Part shown: positions 1 through 5,688 of the stretch, piece by piece | How positions within the stretch are numbered: position 1 is the first letter of the stretch | How the letters are laid out: each line of letters begins with the position of its first letter | DNA from: Gemmatimonadota bacterium | GTDB lineage: Bacteria > Gemmatimonadota > Gemmatimonadetes > Longimicrobiales > Gaopeijiaceae | DNA: 7,209 bases | Assembly: GCA_002731735.1 (NCBI GenBank) | Contig: PCCM01000058.1 | Location: forward strand, 2,214 to 9,422 | Direction: 5' to 3' | The notes under the pieces: generated by a model | What the model was told of the DNA's origin: nothing | What the model saw: the letters and a program-made list of their open reading frames with translations, nothing else | The model's database searches: none | Position numbers and translations under genes: made by a program

Positions 1-702
1 GCCGAAGAGTACGCGGAGGTGCTCGCCAAAGCCGAGATCCTCAAGGCCGAGTGGCCCGAATTCTCGCTCCTGGAGACATTTCGCTCAGATCGCCCGACGG
101 ATGGTCCGAGTCCGGTAAGACTCAGCGCGCACCTCGAGCGAATGGAAGCGTCCGCGGCTTACTTCGGCTTTCGGTTCAGTGCTACCGAGGTGGAGACTGC
201 CGTCGAACGTGCCCTGGCCGAAGCGGAGAACGGCTCCGCAAACTCCTGGCGGGTTCGTGCCCTCTCTGACGAGCAAGGCCGTGTCTCGGTCGAAGTGACT
301 CCCTGTGATCTTCCAGATCCCAGAGCCTCGGCCCCCCGTCCGATTGGCTTCGCCAGTCATCCCGTCTCCTCAGACGACCCATTCTTGTTTCACAAGACCA
401 CCCATCGTGTGGCGTACGAATCCCGGGCCGCTGAGCACCCCGATCTCTTCGATGTCCTTCTCGTGAACGAGGACGGCTACGTCACCGAGTTCACGCGCGG
501 AAACGTGGTCGCCGAGATCGATGGGTCGGAGTGGACGCCACCCCGAGAGCGCGGTCTACTCGCGGGAATCTTCCGGGGTGAGCTGCTGGCCGAGGGTCGG
601 ATTCAGGAGCGGCTCCTCACGCCCGCCCAGGTGCGTGGTGCCTCTCACCTTTGGCTCATCAACTCGGTTCGCGAGTGGGTGGAGGTGCGGCTGGCCGAAT
701 AG
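1..702 (+). CDS. pabC: Aminodeoxychorismate synthase/lyase fusion (PabB-PabC), 3' part: PabC domain
   Basis: The reading frame is open from base 1, so the gene begins upstream; the GTG at 19 is an internal Val codon, not the start. The first residues (AEEYAEVLAKAEIL, then PEFSLLETFR) resemble the end of a PabB chorismate-binding domain and the linker seen in PabB-PabC fusions. The rest is a fold-type IV PLP enzyme of the aminodeoxychorismate lyase/BCAT family: an RLSAHLERM segment near residue 40, FHKTTHR near 130 carrying the probable PLP lysine, EFTRGNVV near 162, a TPPRERGLLAGIFR loop near 180 and a final LINSVREW. Known role: PabB makes 4-amino-4-deoxychorismate and PabC releases pyruvate to give p-aminobenzoate for folate, in the cytosol. 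The PabC domain looks complete. rsmD follows after 16 bp. A stand-alone PabC is less likely because the frame runs in from upstream with PabB-like residues. Confidence 0.88.
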   Translation, partial: AEEYAEVLAKAEILKAEWPEFSLLETFRSDRPTDGPSPVRLSAHLERMEASAAYFGFRFSATEVETAVERALAEAENGSANSWRVRALSDEQGRVSVEVTPCDLPDPRASAPRPIGFASHPVSSDDPFLFHKTTHRVAYESRAAEHPDLFDVLLVNEDGYVTEFTRGNVVAEIDGSEWTPPRERGLLAGIFRGELLAEGRIQERLLTPAQVRGASHLWLINSVREWVEVRLAE

Positions 703-718
703 CCCCATATCATGGGCC

Positions 719-1261
719 ATGCGCATCGTCGGCGGAAAACACGCGGGTCGGCACCTCACCTCCCCGGCCAAGCGAATTCGGCCCACCCCAGAGAACGTGA
801 GGGACCGCTGGCTCGGACGTCTGAAGGACGACCTCGATGGCGCGCGGGTGTTGGATCTCTTCGCGGGCTCGGGAGCCCTGGGGCTGGAGGCGCTGTCGCG
901 AGGAGCCGCCTCGGTGGACTTTGTGGAAAACGGTGCGGAGGCGCTCCACTCGCTCAAGGCCAACGTGGCGGCGCTCCGCGAGAAAAAGCGCAGCCGAATT
1001 TTCAAACGGGACGCTATAGTCTTCGCCGAGGCGCTGGATGAACACAGCTACGACATCGCGTTCGTGGACGCACCCTACAGGTCGAAGAAGCTCGACCGAA
1101 TCATCAAGACTTGGGCCGCATGTCATTTCACGCGGATCCTCGGTGTGGAGCACGCGCGGGACCACGTTCTCCCGAATGGACAGCTGCGAGGCCGTACACG
1201 GCTCCGAGGTGAGACGGGCGTGACGATCTTCCGCGCCTCGATCGTGGAGGGGCTTAGATGA
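719..1261 (+). CDS. rsmD: 16S rRNA (guanine(966)-N(2))-methyltransferase RsmD
   Basis: The 180-residue product is close to the usual RsmD length. It starts with the family signature MRIVGGKHAGRHL, then RPTPENVRDRWL (compare RPTxDxVREALF). The SAM-binding motif I, DLFAGSGALGLEALSRGA, is at residues 46-63 and a ribose-binding acidic residue is in FVE at 68-70. The catalytic motif IV is DAPY (117-120) where family members usually have DPPY or DPPF. The C-terminal RLRGETGVTIF matches the RxYGDTxLTxF tail. Known role: it methylates N2 of G966 in helix 31 of 16S rRNA during 30S assembly. ATG 719 was chosen because it gives the canonical N-terminus; the frame is open back to 521, but that stretch lies inside pabC. 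No clear Shine-Dalgarno precedes it, so it may depend on readthrough from pabC. The stop overlaps the next start (ATGA, 1258-1261). Confidence 0.9.
   Translation: MRIVGGKHAGRHLTSPAKRIRPTPENVRDRWLGRLKDDLDGARVLDLFAGSGALGLEALSRGAASVDFVENGAEALHSLKANVAALREKKRSRIFKRDAIVFAEALDEHSYDIAFVDAPYRSKKLDRIIKTWAACHFTRILGVEHARDHVLPNGQLRGRTRLRGETGVTIFRASIVEGLR
1246..1250 (+). promoter_or_regulatory. Shine-Dalgarno for the Usp-like gene
   Basis: GGAGG lies 7 nt before ATG 1258, inside the last codons of rsmD. It is the best ribosome binding site in the first block and supports both the 1258 start and an ATGA translational coupling. Confidence 0.7.
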
Positions 1262-2118
1262 CCAGAGTCGATCAGTTCGAGAGCGTTTTCCGGTCCGCCG
1301 CGCGTACCGTTTTCGAGCCGAAGTCGATCGAAATCGAGTCCGTTCTGGTCGTCTGCGATCGGGACGAATCCGCCGCGGAAGAGTTCGCGGCGAGATCCCG
1401 CTCGTTCCTCGATGTCCTCGACAAGCGCGAGAATCTTCGTTGGACCACCGTTCAGGGAGGTGAGTTCCGCACCGTGCCCGACCTTCTCGACCGCGTGGAA
1501 ACGGCACACCCTGGTCTCATCTGTACGCATCGCCACCTCCACTCCGAGAGCTGGAGATGGCCGTACACTCTGGGCGAATACGTGGACGTCCTGACTCAGG
1601 CGACGACCACACCCGTCCTGGTCATCCCCCACCCGGAGCGGCCGGAGTTCCAGCAGTTGGCGGGTCGTCGCCCGCGGGCGGTCATGGCGATGACCAATCA
1701 CCTGACCGGAGACCACCGTTTGGTGAACTACGCCGCCCACTTCACCGAGCCCGAGGGGCGGCTTCTGCTCGGCCATGTCGAGGACGACGCGGACTTCGAG
1801 CGCTACATGGAGGCCATCTCCAAGATCTCCACAATCAACACTGACATGGCCCGCGCGGAGATTCATGCCCGGTTGCTCAAGGATCCGAAGGACTACATCA
1901 ACTCGTGCCGGGAGGGGCTGGCCCGGAGTGCCCCGGGGCTGACGGTCGAAGCGATGGTCACGTCGGGACACCACATTCGGACCTACCGACGTCTCATCGA
2001 GGAGCATGAAGTAGACCTGCTGGTGATGAACACGAAGGACGAAGACCAGCTCGCCATGCATGGACTGGCGTACTCGCTGGCGATCGAGTTGCGGGCGATC
2101 CCGCTACTCATGTTATGA
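1258..2118 (+). CDS. Tandem universal-stress (UspA-like) protein
   Basis: The 286-residue soluble protein has two alpha/beta halves arranged like tandem Usp domains. Half 1 (about 24-125) starts with a strand, IESVLVVCDRDES, and ends with TTTPVLVIPHP. Half 2 (about 138-286) starts with PRAVMAMTNHL, has RRLIEEHEVDLLVMNTKDED and ends with ELRAIPLLML. The pattern of a C-terminal 'IPLLxx' strand after a 'xDLLVM' strand is typical of Usp. The ATP-binding G-2x-G-9x-G(S/T) motif is not visible, so a non-nucleotide-binding or strongly diverged member is likely. It has no signal peptide or membrane segment. It overlaps both neighbours by ATGA and sits directly before an antiporter-like permease. Usp domains are often linked to cation transporters as sensors or regulators, so a regulatory role for the permease is a reasonable inference, not shown. 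Substrate or ligand unknown. Confidence 0.72.
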   Translation: MTRVDQFESVFRSAARTVFEPKSIEIESVLVVCDRDESAAEEFAARSRSFLDVLDKRENLRWTTVQGGEFRTVPDLLDRVETAHPGLICTHRHLHSESWRWPYTLGEYVDVLTQATTTPVLVIPHPERPEFQQLAGRRPRAVMAMTNHLTGDHRLVNYAAHFTEPEGRLLLGHVEDDADFERYMEAISKISTINTDMARAEIHARLLKDPKDYINSCREGLARSAPGLTVEAMVTSGHHIRTYRRLIEEHEVDLLVMNTKDEDQLAMHGLAYSLAIELRAIPLLML

Positions 2119-3566
2119 CGAGTGCCTTGCTCGTTCCGACCTACCCCTCGCTCGCGGCGCCGGCCTTGCAGGGTGCCGCCCAGGTCCCGGCCCATGAGGT
2201 CTCCCTCGCGGTGACACTTCTCTTCGCAGCCCTACTCGTGGGCATGATTCTGTGTCTCGCATTCGAAGAGAAACTCCACGCCCAAAAATCTCTCATCGTC
2301 GGGCTCTTTGCGGTGGTCGCGCTGCTGGCCGGGGCCGTGCTCCTTCCCCTTCCGTATGGGCCTTACCTGATCGGTGAGCAAGAAATCGCGCTGCCGGTCT
2401 ACATTCCGGCCATCGACTGGGGTGTCATCACCATCATCTTGGGCGCAAGCCTGTTCGTGGACGTCACCTCCCGCTCCGGACTGTTCACCTGGATCGCGAT
2501 CTGGCTTACCAAAACCTCACGAGGCGACCCAAGAAGGCTGCTCTGGTACTACGGCTTCATGACCGTCGCGTTTTCGGCCGTGCTGAACAACGTGACGGCG
2601 ATGATCATCGTGGGGTCGCTCTCAGCCGTCTCCTTGGCCAAACTCGAGCGGTCCGACAAGTTGCTCGGATTCCTCTTGGTGGAGGGGCTCCTCACCAATG
2701 TGGGCGGGCTCCTTACGCTCATCAGCTCCGTGCCCAACATCATCGTCGGGACCGCCGCCGGCATCAGCTTCGTCGCGTTCTTCATCAAAGCGGCTCCCTT
2801 CGTACTCTTCGTCACGATCGCCACGCTGCTATTGGGCGCGCGGATCTTCGAGATCCGGGGGCTCGCCACCCCGGAGGAGATCGAGGAAGCGGCTCGGCTC
2901 GTCGAGGGCTTCGACGAAAGAGACGGCATTGAAAGTCGAGGGTTCTTCTGGTTCGGCGCGGTGATGCTCGTGCTCTTCATCGTAGCGATCGCAACGGCAT
3001 CCGTGACTCCGTACGTACAAGATCTCGGGATGGGTTTCATCGCACTTGCGTTCGCCGCCGTCATGTTGATCCGGTACAAACACGAGTGTGACGAGTTCTA
3101 CCGCACCGTCGACTGGGACCTCCTAGCGTTCTTCGCCGCGCTCTTCGTGGTCATCTCCGTGATGGAGCACGCTCAAGTTCTCGCGTTCATCGGCCGTGGT
3201 GTCGAGGCTCTGATCGCCCTCGGTCCGCGGGCCGGAACCTCCGCCGTTCTTCTGTCCTCAGCGGCGTTCAGTTCCGTAACCGACAACATCCCCCTGGCGG
3301 CCATGCTCGCCAAAATCGTCGCGGGTATCCCAGTGCCGGGCGGAGGGGTACATCCACCCGGAGATCCGCTCTGGTGGGCCGTCATTTTTGGGGCGAATCT
3401 GGGCGGCAACCTGACGCCGATCGGATCCGCGTCGACGCTAATCGCCGTCACCATCATGCACAAACACAACGTACCCCTCTCATTCGTCGCCTTCGTGCGC
3501 AAGGCGTTTCCGTTCGCGGCCCTGCACCTGGCCCTTGCGGTCGGATACGTGCTCATCGCGACGTAA
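2115..3566 (+). CDS. ArsB/NhaD-type (IT superfamily) permease, probable Na+/H+ antiporter
   Basis: The 483-residue protein is very hydrophobic with roughly 11-12 membrane segments. An N-terminal helix is at about 29-50. The first repeat contains IDWGVITIILGASLFVDV (100-117), then AVLNNVTAMIIVG (155-167), and TNVGGLLTLISSVPNIIVG (194-212), which corresponds to the 'NIGGxATLIGDPPNxIIG' motif of the ArsB/NhaD/P-protein group. A charged, mostly acidic loop at 244-275 separates it from the second repeat, which has SSVTDNIPLAAML (386-398) and GANLGGNLTPIGSASTLIA (426-444). These inverted-repeat motifs are characteristic of the IT superfamily. Known members move Na+/H+, arsenite or organic anions; the motifs fit NhaD/ArsB better than citrate carriers, but the substrate cannot be fixed from sequence. 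ATG 2115 overlaps the usp stop. The SVPN in place of DPPN is a departure from the usual motif. Confidence 0.85.
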   Translation: MTSALLVPTYPSLAAPALQGAAQVPAHEVSLAVTLLFAALLVGMILCLAFEEKLHAQKSLIVGLFAVVALLAGAVLLPLPYGPYLIGEQEIALPVYIPAIDWGVITIILGASLFVDVTSRSGLFTWIAIWLTKTSRGDPRRLLWYYGFMTVAFSAVLNNVTAMIIVGSLSAVSLAKLERSDKLLGFLLVEGLLTNVGGLLTLISSVPNIIVGTAAGISFVAFFIKAAPFVLFVTIATLLLGARIFEIRGLATPEEIEEAARLVEGFDERDGIESRGFFWFGAVMLVLFIVAIATASVTPYVQDLGMGFIALAFAAVMLIRYKHECDEFYRTVDWDLLAFFAALFVVISVMEHAQVLAFIGRGVEALIALGPRAGTSAVLLSSAAFSSVTDNIPLAAMLAKIVAGIPVPGGGVHPPGDPLWWAVIFGANLGGNLTPIGSASTLIAVTIMHKHNVPLSFVAFVRKAFPFAALHLALAVGYVLIAT

Positions 3567-3569
3567 AAG

Positions 3570-3587
3570 CGCTGTCCGTACGCAGCG
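3570..3587 (+). terminator. Weak hairpin just after the permease stop
   Basis: CGCTG (3570-3574) can pair with CAGCG (3583-3587) around an 8-nt loop, starting 4 nt after the permease TAA. There is no U-tract, and 5 bp is short, so this is only a possible terminator. The rest of the 150-bp gap (to 3716) has no gene. It holds a weak TTGCAG (3640-3645) and GATAAC (3661-3666) pair at 15-nt spacing, which is not a convincing promoter. Confidence 0.18.
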
Positions 3588-3706
3588 ACCGTATCGGGAT
3601 CCCCCCCAAGAAAAGAGTCTATTGCGACGGCGAACCCGCTTGCAGCTTTGATTGTAAGGGGATAACGAGCTGTTGAGGCGGGCAGGACCGGTGCGAGAGT
3701 CTGTTC

Positions 3707-3713
3707 AGGGGGA
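3707..3713 (+). promoter_or_regulatory. Shine-Dalgarno for the pilin-like gene
   Basis: AGGGGGA ends 3 nt before ATG 3717. It supports this start over the internal ATG at 3807, which is itself preceded by AAAGGGG and would give a product lacking the prepilin leader. Confidence 0.55.
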
Positions 3714-3716
3714 TAA

Positions 3717-4163
3717 ATGGGTACAGTTCTGAGGGATAAGTGTCGGAAGGTGCGCCAGTTCGTGGCGACGTACCTTTCAAGGCGTGAACTCGACACAAAG
3801 GGGTTCATGATTCTGAAACTGCTCGTTGTTGCCATGATCATCGGTACGCTTTCGACCATGGTCGCACCATCGCTCCAGAGGGTACGCGAGAAGGCTTTTG
3901 TCGTGGTAGCGATCGCGAAAATTAGAATCACCTCATCGGAGTTGGCGATCTACATCGAGACCGAATTCGAGCCACCGGCGAGCCTGGCCGCAATCGATAG
4001 GAACTCCGGGGCCATCTCCGGCGGGTCCCGGCAAGCTTACGGTTCGCTTGCGACCGGTGCGCCATATGCGCAGGTTGATACCCGAACGGGAGCCCCGCCA
4101 GAAGTGGCGGGAACCCCGGCAGAACGACGGGGAATCCCGGGGCCACTCACGGAGAATCGATGA
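3717..4163 (+). CDS. Type IV pilin/pseudopilin-like protein with altered N-terminal motif and repeat-derived tail
   Basis: The 148-residue product has a basic leader (1-29) ending in TKG, then FMILKLLVVAMIIGTLSTMVAP (30-51). This aligns with the prepilin motif G^FTLIELLVVxAIIGILxxxAxP. The mature position 5, almost always Glu, is Lys (residue 34). An amphipathic helix follows to about 81 (LQRVREKAFVVVAIAKIR...ELAIYI), then EPPASLAAI (85-93), which resembles the 'LPPSLxDI' segment of GspG-like pseudopilins. After that the expected 'DPWGxPY' block is missing; residues 94-148 are Gly/Pro/Ala-rich and include a repeat-encoded tail (GAPPEVAGTPAERRG). I checked the other forward frames for the missing block and did not find it. 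Known role of the family: subunits processed by prepilin peptidase and assembled by pili or type II secretion. No assembly genes lie nearby. It may be a decayed or recombined orphan. Its stop overlaps the next ORF by ATGA. Confidence 0.55.
   Translation: MGTVLRDKCRKVRQFVATYLSRRELDTKGFMILKLLVVAMIIGTLSTMVAPSLQRVREKAFVVVAIAKIRITSSELAIYIETEFEPPASLAAIDRNSGAISGGSRQAYGSLATGAPYAQVDTRTGAPPEVAGTPAERRGIPGPLTENR
4093..4134 (+). repeat. Two-copy 21-bp palindromic tandem repeat
   Basis: Bases 4093-4113 and 4114-4134 match at 15 of 21 positions. Conserved parts are CCCCG at the start, CAGAA in the middle and GGGAA at the end. Copy 1 contains a perfect 7-bp stem, CCCGCCA (4094-4100) with TGGCGGG (4105-4111), and a GAAG loop. 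Copy 2 pairs CCCCG (4114-4118) with CGGGG (4128-4132). A shorter CCCGAACGGG palindrome (4081-4090) precedes them. The unit is 7 codons, so it keeps the pilin-like frame open. Confidence 0.6.
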
Positions 4164-4369
4164 CCGCTCCCAGCGTACCGAATGTGGACCGGGAGATCCT
4201 GCGAGAGGCGATTCAGGAGGAGTACGAAGCGTTCGCGAGTGCCCCTCACCGCGGTTTCCACTTTCACACAGGGCGCCCCAGTCGTCGAGTGCGGCGCAGT
4301 TCGGAACGAACGGGATCAACTACCGAGCAACTAAGGCAGCTAGCTGAACTGAGCAGGCAACAAATCTGA
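4160..4369 (+). pseudogene. 5' fragment of a class I SAM-dependent methyltransferase
   Basis: The ORF has 69 codons with GGAG (4151-4154) 5 nt before the ATG, which overlaps the pilin-like stop by ATGA. Residues 11-40 (REILREAIQEEYEAFASAPH, then RGFHFHTGRP) resemble the N-terminus of a family of SAM methyltransferases in which a 'VxxxYxxVAxxP..GFHFHTGR.LA..LGY' segment precedes the Rossmann domain. This is from memory of the family. After residue 40 (base 4279) the expected 'LAxxLGY' and the whole SAM-binding domain are missing. The remaining 29 residues are Arg/Ser/Gln-rich and match nothing I know. The three forward frames downstream do not resume the family. A methyltransferase cannot function from 40 residues, so this is most likely a truncated remnant, though the small ORF could still be translated given its good ribosome binding site. 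Confidence 0.6.
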
Positions 4370-4421
4370 GTGGGCGGATAGCTGAATGAGCGGTTACCTG
4401 AGCTGAAAGGGCGGCAACTGA
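4331..4421 (+). repeat. Degenerate ~16-bp tandem repeat upstream of the flavoprotein start
   Basis: CTGA recurs at 4349, 4366, 4382, 4398/4403 and 4418, giving steps of 17, 16, 16 and 15-20 bp. Units read CTGAGCAGGCAACAAAT, CTGAGTGGGCGGATAG, CTGAATGAGCGGTTAC and CTGAAAGGGCGGCAA, with a rough consensus of CTGA-NNRG-GCGG-NNAN. A more eroded unit (CTAAGGCAGCTAG) lies at 4331. The last CTGA abuts the ATG at 4422, so the start codon lies in the final partial unit. A six-codon ORF (ATG 4386 to TGA 4406) lies within the array. The function is unknown; it may be a binding-site array or simple slippage sequence. Confidence 0.5.
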
Positions 4422-5669
4422 ATGGATAGACGATCCATGCTCAAGACCGGGACGATGGGCGTCCTGGGACTCGGGCTCGGTGGGTGTGCGACGACTGGGT
4501 CAAGTCGGGAAAGCTCCTTGGTGCTCGCCCCGGTTCGTGTCTCTTGGGACCGCATCATTCGGACGACCGTAGGCCTGCGTCCACACCGGCCGTCGGGGTT
4601 TGTCCTGCGAGCCGAGAGACTCGACGCCAAAACCGTCATCCACAACTACGGCCATGGCGGCTCCGGCATGTCGCTGTCCTGGGGAACGGGGTTCATGGCG
4701 GCCGAAATAGCGGAGCAGCAAGAGGAGCGCAGGGCCGCCGTGATCGGCTGCGGTGTGGTGGGGCTGACCACCGCGAGACAGCTTCAGCGCCGCGGGTTCG
4801 ATGTCACGATCTATGCCATGGCCGTCCCGCCCGACACCACCTCGAACATGTCGCTCGCCGGCTTTACCCCCACGTCCGGGCTCGTGGAGACCGCTCAGCG
4901 CACAAGGGCTTGGGACGCTCAGTTTCGGCGCGCCGTAGAAATCGCGTACAAGCAGCTCCAACTCCTGGTCGGCCCCAAGTACGGGATCACATGGATGAAC
5001 GGCTACTCGATGCGAGCCGCTCCCCCAGCGAACGCTTCCGTCCGGCCGACGCCCCCGAGCGCCCCAAGCCCCCCGCGCCGCCAGAGCCTGCTTCCTCAGG
5101 AGTTGCGGACGGGTAGTGTCACGCTTGGACCCGGAGAGCATCCGTTCCCGACCCCCTACGTGAGTTACCGGCCTGCGATCCGCATCGAGCCCTCGATCTA
5201 CCTCGACGCACTGGTAGAGGATGTCCTGCTTTTCGGGGGGGACATCGTCATCCGGAAGTTCGACACGCAACGGGACCTTATGTCGCTTGAGGAATCGGTC
5301 ATCGTGAACTGCACGGGCCTCGGATCCTCCACACTGTTCAACGATCGAGAGCTGACACCCCTGAAGGGCCAGCTCACGGTGCTCGTTGCCCAGCCGGAGG
5401 TCGACTACAATACCTTCGGAGGCCTACGCCGTATCGGGGGGTTCGGCATTCACATGCAACCCCGGAGCGATGGGATCGTACTAGGCGGCACCTCCGAACG
5501 AGGCGTCTGGTCGCTGGAGCCGAACGAAGAGGCCCGTAGGCAAATCGTAGAGGGGCACATCGAGCTGTTCGACGCCATGAGAGGGCTGCCTCCCGCAACC
5601 CGAATCGCGAGTGTGGGCCCACCGGACCACATACCGCCTGTCGAGGCCTTTTTCGGGCTGAACTCGTAA
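4422..5669 (+). CDS. Tat-exported lipoprotein FAD oxidoreductase, D-amino-acid-oxidase type, permuted motif order
   Basis: The 415-residue protein begins MDRRSMLK, a twin-arginine motif, followed by a Gly/Leu stretch and the lipobox LGGC (Cys22). This fits a Tat-exported lipoprotein that folds with FAD before export. Residues 51-88 hold GLRPHRPSG, the probable substrate-carboxylate Arg53, and VIHNYGHGGSGMSLSWG, both of which sit at the C-terminus in classical D-amino-acid oxidase. The FAD Rossmann motif AAVIGCGVVGLTTARQL follows at 105-121, then TTSN (139-142) and a Pro-rich stretch (201-218). Next come PYVSYRP (245-251), aligning with the substrate-binding Tyr region, VIVNCTGLGS (293-302) and VLGGTSERG (353-361). 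The protein ends where the RPxRP segment would start in the classical enzyme. Expected chemistry is FAD-dependent oxidation of an amine or D-amino acid; the substrate is unknown. The Shine-Dalgarno is weak (GAAAGGG, 4405-4411). A DUF885 lipoprotein gene follows after 19 bp. Confidence 0.85.
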   Translation: MDRRSMLKTGTMGVLGLGLGGCATTGSSRESSLVLAPVRVSWDRIIRTTVGLRPHRPSGFVLRAERLDAKTVIHNYGHGGSGMSLSWGTGFMAAEIAEQQEERRAAVIGCGVVGLTTARQLQRRGFDVTIYAMAVPPDTTSNMSLAGFTPTSGLVETAQRTRAWDAQFRRAVEIAYKQLQLLVGPKYGITWMNGYSMRAAPPANASVRPTPPSAPSPPRRQSLLPQELRTGSVTLGPGEHPFPTPYVSYRPAIRIEPSIYLDALVEDVLLFGGDIVIRKFDTQRDLMSLEESVIVNCTGLGSSTLFNDRELTPLKGQLTVLVAQPEVDYNTFGGLRRIGGFGIHMQPRSDGIVLGGTSERGVWSLEPNEEARRQIVEGHIELFDAMRGLPPATRIASVGPPDHIPPVEAFFGLNS

Positions 5670-5671
5670 GC

Positions 5672-5676
5672 AGGAG
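5672..5676 (+). promoter_or_regulatory. Shine-Dalgarno deciding the DUF885 start
   Basis: AGGAG lies 12 nt before GTG 5689 and 24 nt before the in-frame ATG 5701. It favours the GTG, although 12 nt is long. Confidence 0.4.
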
Positions 5677-5688
5677 ACACCCGAAGCA

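Noticed and set aside
521..718. Upstream extension of the rsmD frame to 521
   Set aside because: It lies within pabC in another frame and has an Arg/Ser/Pro-rich composition; MRIVGGKH at 719 is the canonical RsmD start.
710..2061. Long minus-strand open frames opposite rsmD and usp (710-1507, 1123-2061)
   Set aside because: They are Arg-rich with no recognisable motif and lie opposite well-supported genes; typical GC-rich shadow frames.
3622..3666. Promoter for the pilin-like gene (TTGCGA/TTGCAG with GATAAC or CAGCTTTG)
   Set aside because: Spacings are off and matches are weak under both sigma70-like and Bacteroidetes-type consensus.
3659..3739. Three GGGATAA words at 3659-3665, 3710-3716 and 3733-3739
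   Set aside because: The spacing is irregular, the second is part of the ribosome binding site, and a 7-mer recurring three times is too little evidence for an operator.
3173..3931. Minus-strand 252-codon open frame across the permease end and the gap
   Set aside because: No motif is recognisable, it covers the permease 3' end antisense, and no ribosome binding site was evident.
3933..4319. Minus-strand 128-codon open frame opposite the pilin-like gene and the methyltransferase fragment
   Set aside because: Composition rich in Arg, Ser, Pro and Gly with no domain; the + strand has family-like motifs and ribosome binding sites.
4331..4421. CRISPR array or integron attC site
   Set aside because: Units are only ~16 bp, contiguous and degenerate, with no spacers, and there are no attC core sites or nearby cas or integrase genes.
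5016..5085. Possible compensated frameshift in the flavoprotein Pro-rich stretch
   Set aside because: The motifs on both sides are in the same frame, and the other frames show no better match, so a low-complexity linker is simpler.
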